Shown here piece after piece: positions 15,603 through 30,000 of a stretch of DNA of 64,000 bases. The notes under the pieces are model-generated. The model saw nothing but the letters and a program-made list of their open reading frames with translations, was not told the DNA's origin and ran no database searches. Numbering within the stretch: the stretch's first letter is position 1; each line of letters starts with the position of its first letter. The stretch spans positions 21,700,322-21,764,321 of the forward strand of contig CM022671.1 in assembly GCA_012295275.1 (NCBI GenBank), written 5' to 3'. The DNA comes from Chrysomallon squamiferum (lineage: Eukaryota; Mollusca; Gastropoda; Neomphalida; Peltospiridae). The translations under genes and the position numbers were made by a program.

Positions 15603-15633
<31 letters not shown>

Positions 15634-17567
15634 TATGATTTGTTGTTGTTGTTGTTGTTGTCATTGATTGATGTTTTTTAACAAATTAAATTTGTTTGTT
15701 TCTCAGACTTGGAATGCACACCAAGCAGTATGTGATAAATCCGAAAGATCGCAGTGTCATTGAGCTGTATGGAATTCTCGATCCCACCACCCGAGACTGG
15801 ACAGACGGGCTCTTGTCTAACATCTTCCGCGACATCAACAAGCCAACAGACAAAAACGAGAGGAAGTACATTGTCTTCGATGGTGATGTTGATGCACTGT
15901 GGGTAGAAAACATGAACTCTGTGATGGATGACAATCGTTTGTTGACGTTGGCGAATGGTGAACGAATTCGATTGCTCAAACATTGTGCCATGCTGTTTGA
16001 GGTTTGTTATTAGTTGTTAAAAAAAAAAATGTCAAAAATTATTTCACAAATTTTGGAGATACCACAGAGATAATATTTTGAAGTGTGCTTGATTAATTTA
16101 TCAAAAAGTCAAAGTAGATAATTTTGTTATTTTATGATTTTCTCTAGACTGACAGTTTACTCAAGAATAAAATTTAACCAGTAATTATTGAAGCATATTA
16201 GTTAAGAAAATGATGACAGTTATATGGTCTGATATATAAATGATTAAAATTACTATTTAATCATTTTTCATCTGTACATAGTTTAAAAACTATTGAGTCA
16301 TTTTTTCTTAAAATTTTAGTAAATATTTTTATTATTATATGCATTTCTCTGTACTGACACTTATTATTCAAGAATAAAAAAACATAATTAGAACAAATTT
16401 AACCAGTAGTTACTAAAAATGAACAAACAATAATGACAGAGTGTGATACATGAATATTTTGTGAATTAACGTACAACCGATGTTACTCTTTAAAAAAGGT
16501 ATTTCATTTGTACATAACAACGTATTTTTTGTCAGGTCTTTGATCTGCAATTTGCCTCTCCTGCCACCATCTCCAGGTGTGGTATGGTCTACGTGGATCC
16601 AAAGAATCTGGGTTTCCTGCCATATTGGCAGAAGTGGTTGAATACTCGACAGACAAAGTCAGAACGTGATGAACTGAACAGATTCTATGAGAAGTACGTT
16701 CCTCTCTTGATAGACTATGTTGTGGAGGGCATGTATGAAGGCAGGCAGCAGGAAAAGCTGAAGACCATTGTACCCCTTACAAATCTCAATATGGTATGTT
16801 GCATTGGCTAAGCAGTTATTTTAAGGGTCGTTTAGTTTATAAATATGATATAATATTTTTTAATTTGTTAAAAAAGAAATAACTACAAAATGCTGACATT
16901 TAAATGATATGTAAATCTGATTTTTTTCTCTTTTCTTTTTTTTTTTCATTAAAAAAGCCAAATAATAAGAAGAATAAACTTGAACAAAAAAATCAATATC
17001 TGTATCTATATATCAATATCTATAAATTTATATCTATGTGTGTATATATATATATATATATATCATTTCATTGTTAATGTTGATAATATAGTTTAGATAG
17101 ATTCTGGCAGTAGGCATTTCAGTATTATCTACTTGCACTGTTATTTTAGAACATAATACAGACTCATACAAGTTGTAAAAATCATTTTAAATTTTTTTTA
17201 TTTTTTATTACAGCTACTTGTTGAACTAATAAAACTAAACAGAGAAAAAAACATCACTTTATTTCAAATAATAAATTTCACATATTAATGTTTCATTTAT
17301 CTTTATCAGTGTGGCTTTGCTCTTTTTTGTTTTAAGGTGACCCAGTTGTCAATGATGCTGAATGCTCTTGTAACCAAAGAGATCCAAGATCCCTATGAGC
17401 TGGAAGCCTACTTCTTGCAGGCGCTATACTGGTCTGTTGGAGGTGGTCTGTTGGAGGATGGTCGTACGAAGTTTGACACTTACGCCAAATATCTGGCCTC
17501 CATGACAGTTATACAAGATGAATCCGTAAACGCTGGAGTAGGTAAGGATCAGACAGAGTTTTTTATA

Positions 17568-17602
<35 letters not shown>

Positions 17603-18838
17603 TGTATGTATGTATGTATGTATGTATGTATGTATGTATGTATGTATGTATGTATGTATGTATGTATGTGTATGTATATATGTAGGTATATGTGTATGTA
17701 TGTATGTATGTATGTATGTATATACACACAAAGAAACATACATATATATATGTATATATATATACTTGTGTAATCTGATACAGTGAAAATGTTATCCATT
17801 TATAACATCTGTTAGTGCATATCTAAACTATACATTTATATAATACATAATTCATTATACATGTACACATAATACACATACATATAGACATACACATGTC
17901 AATGTATATTTACATATACCAATACTTTTACATTTGCATATACATATACACATATACATACATGTAAACATATACACAAGCATACACACACGTATATATA
18001 ACACACATACATACACAAATACCTGTACATGTACATTTACATTTACATATTATATTAGAATGATCTACTTGATTTGGAAAGCTGATATTTTGTAATTGTC
18101 GATAATTAGTTTAAAACAAGTAGTGGACTTTTCAGGATTCTGTTAAAGAATGCTTTAAAAATAATCTGTAATGTATTAGACATTGATAATTTATAAATTT
18201 TAAATAAATATTTAAATAAATAAATAAATAAGTGAGTGAGTGAGTGAGTGAGTGAGTGAGTGAGTGAGTGAGTGAGTGAGTGAGTGAGTACCATATAAAT
18301 AACTGATGCACATTTAAATATTTGTCATTGCTCAGGTGAAATACCAGGATACTCAACACTGTTTGAGTTTTTCTGGGACGGAGAAAAGAAAAAGTGGATT
18401 CCATGGTCGAAGCTGGTACCAAAATACGTCCATTCACCCGAGAAGAAATTCAACGAGATCCTTGTCCCCACAGTGGACACAGTCAGATCAACGTGGCTGC
18501 TGGAGCTGATGGTGGAAATCAAAAGACCTGTTGTGCTTGTTGGTGAAACTGGAACATCAAAGACTGCAACAACGCAGAACTTCTTGCGTACACTTGATCA
18601 GGAAAAACATGTAAGTCACTTTTTTCTAATTATTATCAAATTACTGTTGTTGTTGTTATTATGGTTATTATTATTATTATTATATCTGACAACAAGTGGA
18701 TAGTTTTGTTGGGGTGTTTTGTGTGTGGATGTCTAAAGTTAAAAGCTTATTGTTGAAATTATTTTTGAGAAGTACTATTTATCTATCCATCTATCTATCT
18801 AAAATCTATCTAAAATCTATCTAAAATCTATCTATCAA

Positions 18839-18885
<47 letters not shown>

Positions 18886-21552
18886 GTCTATCTATCTACA
18901 TACCTGTCTCTTTCCATATATAGAGGTTTTATGAAGTAAACTAAAATATATTTTTAAAATGCAAAACAACAATTGTTACTTCTTCTAGTTGCTGCTGAAC
19001 ATGAACTTCTCAAGTAGAACCACCTCTCTGGATGTTCAGAGGAACTTGGAGGCGAGTGTGGAGAAGAGAACAAAAGACACATACGGTCCTCCCATGGGAA
19101 AACGTCTCATTATCTTTATTGATGACATGAACATGCCACAGGTTGAAAGCAAAATTCAATTTATCTTAGCCATTTATTCAGATCTTGATTCCATAATAAC
19201 TTGTTGATAATTAACTTGTTCTGTACTGAGAGCCACAGTTGCAGTATTCATGGAAACCATGATTGTGATTCTCAGCAGCAAGAAAAACAAAACAAAAACA
19301 GGAACAACTGAGTGAATGTTTTTATTATTTTATTTTATTGCACATTGTCTTATCTATATGTATAATATGCAAACAAATATTTTATTCGTTTTACCATAAC
19401 TACTTAACTATTTTTTTCCTTTCTTATAACTTTTAAAAGGTTAACTTTTCTGAAATTGTAATTTATGCACAGCATTATGTAGTGTTTTTGTAGATATATT
19501 ACACTAAATTTATTACATAGCATTAATCTTATCGTAATATTTTTGTATCTATTCAGGTTGACACGTATGGAACACAGCAGCCAATAGCTCTGTTGAAACT
19601 GTTGTTAGAACGTGGTGGCATATATGACCGTGGCAAAGACTTGAACTGGAAGAACATGAGAGACATTGGCTACATCGCTGCCATGGGCAAAGCTGGCGGT
19701 GGCCGGAATGAAACGGATCCTCGTTTTATTTCTCTGTTCAGTGTGTTTAACATGACATTCCCCGACGAGGAGTCACTGTTTCACATCTACAACTCTATCC
19801 TCACTGGTCACTGCCAGCCTTTCAGCGCAGAAATTCAGGACATTGTGTCCAGTATCACTAAGATGACCATGTCCTTGTACACGTTAGTAAAACCTTGTTT
19901 TCTCCTTTTCTCTTATTTATTACTTTATTTTATATAAAATAATTATTACCATTACCATTATGATTCTGAAGAGATGACAGTGACAAGTATTGTTATTACT
20001 ATTATTTTTGAATTTATGATTTTTATCTATTAGACTAAAAGACAAAACATCTACATTTGTTATTTTTATTCCAAATGGCTTAATTATTCAATTTGGATGG
20101 CAGCTTAAATCTGCAGTTTAAGAATTCGTTAAACATTTATTAATTTTTACTTAATATGATTCAGGTCGATTGTGAAAGAGCTGCCTCCTACACCATCCAA
20201 GTTCCACTACATCTTCAACTTGCGAGACTTGTCCAGGATTTACAATGGACTGTGTTTGTCAACTCCAGACAGGTTCTCCAAAACAAACCAATTTCTGCGA
20301 CTCTGGAGAAACGAATGTATGAGAGTCATCAGTGACAGGCTTATCAATGAAGTGGACAAGGAACTTGTTACTGTGAGTATAGATTAGTGTTACCCACCAA
20401 TTGTAATGTAAAATATTAAGAATTAATGTTTATGAACCCAGTAATTTTGATGGCCAAGAAGTCCTTCCTTGCAAAATAAGTATATTTGTAAATAAAATTT
20501 GTCTTGTTTTATGAAAAATGGTAATGAATATGAACTATAGGTCTAATATACTTGGTTGGATTTTATGCCAAAGAGAGCATCAAAATCTTTGACAGGGTAG
20601 GGGACCACTGGTATAGATATTGTAAATGATTTGTAGAAATAAATAAGCTTTTAATAATAGAAATTAAAAGAAATTCCATGTTAATCGTATTATAAATTAA
20701 TTCTTGTAGTTGTGTGTGACCTTTAGCATTATCATCATCATCATCATCATTATTATTATTATTATTTATATTTAATTATTTACATCCAAAAATATCTATG
20801 TAAATAAATATAATTGTTTAATTTCTTTTGCTGCTGAATTGTTCAGAGATATATAAAAAAGCTGGCTTTGGTAAATTATAATTTTTTATAATAATTAAGC
20901 ACCACCAATATCTCAAATGTATCACTTACTTGTAAAATGCATCATGAATGAAATTTAAAAAATAACAAAAAAAAACACCCAAAAAACAAAACAAAACAAA
21001 AGCAGATTCATCATTACACATAGCATGTTTAAAATATCTTCACTAAAGATGTTAAAAGAGTACGTTTGAAGATGATCACTGTTTAAGAATTTCACAATTG
21101 TTGTTGACAAAATTTTATTAAGTCACATATATTCACATATTTCACCTTCTTCGGTAAACTGAAAGTAATATGTGTATATGTTTTTTGTTGTCACTTTTTA
21201 TTATTATAAAATGATAGGTCTGAATTTTTTTTATTTAATTTGTTTTAAATAATTAGTTAATTGTTATATTCTGCTATAATTTAGTGAAAGAAAAAGAAAA
21301 AAGAGATGTTAATTTTTTTTAAATTTATTTATTTTTATTTTTTGTTCATTTATTTATTGGAAATTTCTTTTTCTGGTTTTGGTAAATATTTATTAGTACC
21401 AAATATAACAGAGATAACGTTTTTACATTCTGCCATCTTCATCTGTGTTTATTTTCATTAATATAAATATCTTATAAATGAATAAACATTATTTTTAATT
21501 ATACATTCATTGCGTACACTTCTATAATGTACGAAGTTAGATGAATTTTAAA

Positions 21553-21587
<35 letters not shown>

Positions 21588-24047
21588 GAATGTGTTTTTG
21601 TATATATTTGTGTGAGTCTGTCTACACATACACACACACACACACACATGTACAGAATATCTTTGTAATACTATATGAAATAGTGTAGAGGTTTGTATGA
21701 AATTACATGCTCTTACCATTGCATTTTGATTGTTACTCTGTAGAAACTTCTGACTGAGATACTGTCTGAAGAGTTTGAGACTCACAGTGAGTATGTGATG
21801 AAGAATCCAATTCTCTATGGTGATTATCGAACAGCCCTGGATGAAGCAGAACCAAGACTGTATGAAGACATTCAAGATTACGATGCAAGCAAAGCACTTT
21901 TCCAGGAGGCAAGTTCCATGAATTTATATTGTTTTGATTTTGTGGCTTTAACAGTTCATGGGCTAATATAATGATATAATGGGTTATGGTGATTATTTTT
22001 TTGGTTGAGGTCACAATTTCTTGGTGTGAAATGACAAATTCCTGAATTGAAGTAATGATTTAATGGGTTCATGTGATGGTTTCATGGATTGAGATGATCA
22101 GCTTCATGGGTTAATAAGGTATCATTTCATGAGGTGACAATTTAAAGGATTGAGTTACGATTTTTTCAACTGAGGGGATAGTTTCAAGGGTTGAAGGAAT
22201 CAGTTACATAAGTTGAAATGAGGTTTTCATGGACTGAGATTCCAATTTCATGGGTTTGAAGTGATAATTTCTTGACTTAAAAGTGGCAGTTTTATCGGTA
22301 GGAATGATGATTATAAAAATAAAATATTTCAAACTTTATTCAACAGATTCTTGAAGAATACAATGAGAGTCACACACCCATGAATCTTGTGTTGTTCGAT
22401 GACGCTCTCGACCATTTGACCAGAGTCCATCGTGTGCTGAGGATGGACGGTGGCCATGCCTTGCTGGTTGGTGTTGGTGGTTCAGGCAAGCAGAGCCTGT
22501 GTCACTTGGCTTCTTTCACTGCAGGCTGTGAGGTGTTTGAAATCAAGCTGAGCCGAGGTTACAGTGAGAACTCCTTCCGTGAAGACTTAAAGACTTTGTA
22601 TAACAAACTGGGAATGGAGAACAAGAAAACTGTTTTCCTTTTCACTGATCAGCATGTAGCGGAGGAAGGTCAGTTTAGCATGTGTGAAATAAATAAAAAT
22701 GATAATAAAAATAGATGATAAAGAATGGAGTTCGTAGATTTTATACTTTCGACTATTATTACAATAAGAAATAATGTTACATTTCATTGTTATAATCATT
22801 AATGAAAGTACCAGAGGAAGGTCTGTTTCACATTGGTAAAAAAAAAACTAAAAAAGTATTATAAAAATAAATGATTAAGGATTATGTTGATATATAGCAT
22901 ATACTGGACTGAATTACTGGTTGCTCTGTTTTATAAAATATGTTTAACCTTTGTTTTTGGATTTTTAAGTACTACAGTAAAATTGTATATACCATTTTTG
23001 TTTTCTTATTCTGTTTCATAATTAACTGTAATGTGTTTCAGGTTTTCTTGAACTGATTAATAACATGCTGACATCTGGCATTGTTCCTGCCCTGTATCCA
23101 GATGAAGAAAAAGAATCAATTATTGGACAGGTAAAATGAAATGCTTTTGGGTTAAATAATGTTTGATTTTGCTACAGTCTTCTAATTCAGTGTTCAGTTT
23201 GTGGAGACATTTATCCTTTTCTTTCAGTAGTTAAACTGCTGATACAAAATTTAATAAATATGGTTATTACACTGACAAATTAATTTTCTCTTTCAATAGT
23301 TAATGGCTAAATATTATACAAAATGGATAAAAAGATATGTATGTGTATTTCATTTTGCAGTCTTGGGTAATCCTTTGATTATTACTGAAATCAAAAATTG
23401 TTAAATTTTTACTTATTTAGCTTTCAAACAAACTCAAAACTTTAAACATCAGTAGTCAGATGAAACTAGTATTGTCTCTAAGTATTTCATGTTTATTGTG
23501 ATTTTTGATTTTTGATTTATTTATTTTTTTAAAGCTGAGAAATGAAGCAAGTGCAGCAGGTTTTGGTCCAGCCAGAGAAAGTATTTGGCAGTACTTTGTC
23601 AACAAATCAGCCAACAATCTTCATGTTGTCATGGCAATGTCTCCTGTTGGTGACACACTGAGAACAAGATGCAGAAATTTCCCTGGTGAGATTTGGCTTC
23701 AGTTTGGAATATTTAAATGTGTTGCTTAGTAATAGAACGTATAATGTTTTGTAATTTTTTAAGAAGATAATCAGGATTGAAGTTGAGAATCATGTGACAA
23801 AATAGTTGTTTTGTAATCTGTTACAAGCTTCATATCCAGAAACAAAGAGTGCCATAATTGTGGCATAGATTGATCTCTATAATGAAAGTAAAAAAAAAAA
23901 AAATAAAATAAAAAATAAATAAATAAAACATTTGTTGACAAAAATGAATTAGTTTTGCAAAAATTTCAATGAACTGTCTTTTGTGAGTGTTTTCAAACAA
24001 CCTATTGTTTTCTTTTGTTTAAATTTTTAAAAATTATTTTATTTCAT

Positions 24048-24082
<35 letters not shown>

Positions 24083-27000
24083 GTTAGTTAGTTATTTATA
24101 TTGGAACTACATGCTATTATAATCAGTTCTGAAAAATGTGTTTTTCTTTGGTGCTAAAAATGTGGCAGGTGAAAAATGCAGTAATGCTATTTGTTTTTTT
24201 AGGTATGGTCAACAATGCTAGTATTGATTGGTTCTTCCCTTGGCCAGAACAAGCTTTGTATGCAGTGGCCAGTGTGTTTATTTCACCAGATGTAAGTTCT
24301 CAATTAGTAAATAATTTTTATGTTATAGAATATATAATAAAATTTTCATCAAAAGTTGTATCTTGCTGAATTATTTGATTAGCAACAAAAGAAAGAAAGA
24401 AATTTATTTTAAACTGATAATTTAAATTACTGTTAAAAATTAAAATTTTAATTATTTTGAAAGTAATAAATATGTAATTTAAACTACAAATCCTAATTCA
24501 TTGTGTCTGCAAACTTATACAGTTGTTTTAAGTTTTGTTTTGATATTTTACAGATGCTTTTAATCATAATTGTTATATTATTATAATCTGTGTTAATGTA
24601 TTTTTTCAGAATGTACTCATTCCTGCTCTGCATCGTGAGAACGTGGTCGGTCACATTGTGCTTGTCCATCAGAGTGTCGGCTTATACAGTCAGCTCTTCT
24701 TACAACGACTGCGACGTAACAACTACGTGACACCCAAAAACTACCTGGATTTCATCAACACCTACCTGAAACTGCTGAAAGACAAAGATCAGTTTATCCT
24801 TTCACAGGTAGGATTCAAAATACAAACTGACTGCAAATGTATTGTGAAAAAGACCAATATAATCTTTGTAATGTTTTATGATGATGATCAGCAAGCAAGG
24901 AAAACCATTAAATGTTTATTTATTTCAGAACAGTTTTTAATATTCTTAAATTTCAAAATGAAAAAAAAAAAAATAACTATATATTATTTCATCAAATAAC
25001 TACTTCTCAATTTGTAGAGTTTTTATTTTTATTTTTCTACGTTATCAATTTGTTTGTCAGTTATCCTTCTTCTAGTATCTACTGATTTATGTCAACTTCT
25101 TGCTCTTTATAATTATATTTTGATTTATATATAGCTACCAGTATTTATTATAATATGAAAACTTATCTATCACTGGCCATTTTGGTTCTGAATTATCTAA
25201 CTGCTCTTTATGGTACGAAAATGTAGCTGGTATACTTGCTTTCAGTTGTACAGGTTTTTATTTTTATTTTTTTGTTTTCTCCAGTGTGAACGTTTAGCTG
25301 GTGGACTTCAGAAGATAGCTGATGCTAGCGAACAGCTGGCAGTTCTGAATGACAAACTGGCAATACAGAAAGTGGCTGTCACAGAGAAAACAGAGGCTTG
25401 TGAGATCTTGCTGGAGGAGATTTTGTCTGGCACTGAGCAAGCCACTCAGAAGAAAAAACTGGCAGAGATTAAAGGAAAAGAAATTGAAGAGCAAAATAAA
25501 ATCATTGTTATTGAGAAGGTGAGAAAAAAAATACTAGCTGATATATTATTAATGTGTTTTAGTATAAACTGAAGAATGAAATAATTTGAAATTACAGTGT
25601 GAACTTGTTACTGTTACCTAAAAAAACACTAAAAATTAACGTGAAATTTACAAATATAAAATAATAAAATGCTTTTCAGTGATTTCTTCTTCTTTTTTAT
25701 TATTATTATTATATTGCTATTTATTTCTCATGCACATAGTTTCACACAGATTTTTCATTTATTCTGCAAATTAAAGTGATATTTGAATCGTAATAATGTA
25801 ATATAAAGCTTTTTGTCTTGACAACATGCTCCATTCATATGGCCAAGTAAAAAATAATTATTTCTGTATATTTTGAGTTTTAAAAAAAGAGTATTATGAC
25901 ATATTTAATTTTTAATGTTTTGGGGGATGGGGGTATTTTTTATGTGGTTATTGTTATTATGTTTAATTTTGTTTGGTTCATTTTTATAAAATTTGATTAA
26001 TTTATTTAATTACTTGTTTATTTACTTATTAAGTAACTTATTCATTAACTTATTTATTTTTTTATTTTTCCTTATTTCATTTCATTTCATTTCATATTAT
26101 TTTCTTTTTCTTTTTATTATTATCTAAAAAATATTTTTAAAAAAGTTGCCTAACTTTATTCTTCACTATATTTTAATGGTTTTAATGCTTTTTGTTACAT
26201 GTTGTGTGTTTCTTTGTTACTTTAAATAACAGAAAGAGGCTGAGGATGCTTTGGCTGAAGCTCTACCAGCTCTGGAAGCTGCCAGAATTGCCCTGGAGGA
26301 CCTGGACAAGTCAGATGTCACTGAAATCAGGTTTGTTGAAAATGCTTTGCACTGGATAGCAGCAACTATCTGTAGTTTACATAAGTAGTCCAGACGTGTA
26401 TGTGATTTGAATAAGATTCAACACATAATACAGGCAATGGATGAGAGGTATTGTGTATTGATTTTGACTTAAAATACTTACGTAAACATTGATAACTCCT
26501 GTGAGCTACATAAACAATACATGAATATAAAACTAATCATTACGTGCTAGTAATAAATATGAAAGAAGGTACATTTCTGGTTTAAAACACTAGTCTAACT
26601 AATATTTGCATAATTATTTTAAATCAGAGATCAAAAGTGAGTTAATGAAGGTTAATTGTTTTTGAAAAAAATAAAACATGTCTAAAGAATTATTAATTTC
26701 TGAAACATTAGCATTAAATATATATGTGTGTGTGTGTGTGTTATTAATACATATACATACACACACATATACACATATATGTATATAAAACATAATAAAC
26801 AGGAATTTTCTTATACCTTCTGTGGTGTGGTGTTTTAATTATAATATAATTTCTGTTACAGATCATTCGCCAAGCCTCCCAAAGCTGTGCAGACGGTGTG
26901 TGAGTGTATTGTGGTACTGAGAGGAATTCGCGAGGTGTCGTGGAAGTCTGCCAAGGCTATGATGTCTGAGGCCAACTTCCTCAGATCCCTCACTGACATG

Positions 27001-30000
27001 GATGTCGACAACATTTCATCCAGACAAGTACAGGCAGTTAAAGGTAAATAATGAATTTTTAAAATACTTTTATTTGTTTTGTTTTTTTAAGGGGAAATGG
27101 CAGAAATATGTCCAAGATAATGGGAGAAAATGATCTATCTCTATAATGAAAAAAAATAATTAATACTTAATATTAAAAGTGAAATAGTTGGAAACATTGT
27201 TTGTTTCTTTCTATTTTCTGATAATGATGATACTTTTACATTGAGTTTGTTATAGTTTTAAGTAAGGTTTAAAGGTGCATATACTTTAAAATTTGTTTTC
27301 TTTCACTGCTATTCTTTTATAATTTTAAAATCTTGAAATAATGATATGTTGGAATAAACCATATATAATCTAAAATTTCCCTGTTTGAAATACATTGAAA
27401 TACTATCTTAGTTAGGTGGTTAGTGTAAACAACAAAGTGTTAAACTTTTTATTTATGTGTTAATAATAAGGTAAAATTTCTTGTTTTCCCATTCTACTCC
27501 AATATCTGAACACATGGATATTTTGTTGATATTTGATATTATTGGTAATTTGAACTCTTTCTTATTTAGGCCATTACTGAATAGTTTTCACATTGTGTGA
27601 TATAAATAATCCTGCAGTTATATCTTTTTTCATTCAGGCCTTCTCAAAGACATTGATATGACACCAGAAGACATGAAATCTGTGAGCAGAGCTGGAGGTG
27701 GTTTGCTCAAATTTGTGGTTGCTGTCATGGATTACTGTGCCGTGGCAAAGGAAATCAAGCCAAAACGAGAAAAGGTATTTTCATTACAGCCATTTACTAG
27801 GGTTGGAACTTGAGAGTTTGAGAATGTTTGTTCCTTAAAGTTGTATTAGCAACAAAATGAATAAAAATATGTAATTCAGATCACATACAGACATGCATGT
27901 ATATCAGTTGAAATAATAAAATAAGTAAAAAAGTATGATGATTTCTCTAAGTTGAGGCTAAGATCAGTTTATATTATATTTAAAATTATATTAAACAAAA
28001 CAAAATGCCAAAACAAATAATAATTAATTTTCCAAAATATCTTAATATTTAATACCTGTTCTTACTGTTGGTTTGACTCATATGAACTGTATTATCTATA
28101 AACTGTAACATTTGGAATGATTAAACCAAAATTGTGATCATAATTTTCAGGTGGCAAAACTGGAGCGATCATACTACCAGGCAAAGAGAGACTTGGATAA
28201 GATTAACAATGAAATCAATTCACTTGAGAAGGAGCTCGGAGAGCTGAATCGCAAGTATGAAGAGGCCATGGCTGAGAAGAAAGCTCTGCAAGATGAGGCT
28301 GAGATTATGGAGAGGCGACTGATTGCTGCAGATAAACTGATCTCAGGTCTGGGTTCAGAAAACATCAGGTAATTTAAATATCTTGTGGTTAATATCTTTT
28401 AAACAATTTGTTTTGTTATTTAATAGATTTAAAAAAAAGAGATAATTCTGTTAATTTATATGGTTTTGTTAAATTTGTTAAAAAGAAAACAAAAATGACC
28501 AAATTTTCAAAATTTTCTTTTTTTCTTTCTTTCTTTCTATTATTATTATTATTATTTTTGAATAATTCAGATGGACAAATGACTTAGAAGATCTGAAAGA
28601 AAAACGTATTCGTCTTCTTGGTGACTGTCTCGTAAGTTCAGCTTTCCTCAGTTATGTGGGAGCCTTCAGCTGGGAGTACAGGAATGACCTGACCTACTCA
28701 GACTGGCTCAATGATCTGAGAGACAGAAAAGTACCACTCAGTGACCCGTTCAGAATTGAAGACCTTCTCACCAATGATGTTGAAATCAGTCGGTTAGTTA
28801 ACGTATTGTATTTGAAATGTTTAAAAATTTAGTTTATGATTATTCTTTTTTGAATAATGATTTTTGGGTGTATTATTAAAAATAATGTTTTCTTTATAAT
28901 TATGATTTTAATGTCAATATTAAAAATGATTTTACTTTTACATTTATGATTTTTATGTACGTTTTGAAAGATAACATGCATGTCAGAGTAAAATGAGCTA
29001 GCAAGACATGGTATATTACAAAAATCTTAAACTAATAAAGTAAAGTTTGAACAGGTATTAAGAAATATTCTGTTTATAATCTAGTACGAGTTTTCTCATT
29101 GCAGAAAGTGAGAAACATTCTGTTAATCCAGTACTTAATTTTTACCTTTCTGTAATGACAATTGTTGGGATACTGTATACAATTTGGTGAAATAATTTTC
29201 ATTTTTAAATTATTATTCTAGCTGGACATCAGAAGGTCTGCCCCCTGATGAGTTGTCCATTCAGAATGGAATTTTGACAACCCGAGCAAGTCGATTCCCT
29301 CTGTGTATTGACCCACAACAACAGGCTTTGAAATGGATCAAACACAAGGAAGAACACAACAATCTGAAGGTATGTTTTCTTTAGTGTTTTACTTTTAAAT
29401 AAATTATTTTAAGTTTCTCAAGATCTGTATTTGAAAGATTAAAATTAATGTTCAGATAAAGCATTTAGTACACATAATAATTATTAACAGCTATAAAAAC
29501 AGCTTTAAAAATCTATTATTTTTATTTTCATTTCATTTTATTTATTTATTGATTTTTTAATTTTATTTACTGGAAAAGAAATTTAAAAAGATGTTTTAAA
29601 AGTAATTTTATGTAGGTTGGATTATTTATCATTTTATAAACTAAGCAGATTCTTTTAACTGTTTAACCATCTGTATTATTTCATAATATGTACAAGTACA
29701 TAAACTACTTACTGCTGCTATTTCTCTTATTCATTTTCACCTATTTATTTTAAGTGTTGAATTATTCAAACAGTTTAGATAACTCATTACTGTATTAATA
29801 AATATTTAGAATTTTGAAAAATCTCCTTAAATTCTTTAAATTAATATCTATGTCCTGCATGGACACCTGTCATAAAAAACAACAACATTCCTCATTATTT
29901 CATTTTGATTATTGTTTTTAATTTCCAGGTGTGCACCTTCAATGACAGTGACTTCCTGAAGCAGTTGGAACTGGCTATCAAATATGGATTTCCATTCCTG

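Noticed and set aside
17549-17799. Open frames of Tyr-Val-Cys-Met or Tyr-Ile-His-Thr repeats on both strands
   Set aside because: Translation of the (TATG)n microsatellite; no coding features.
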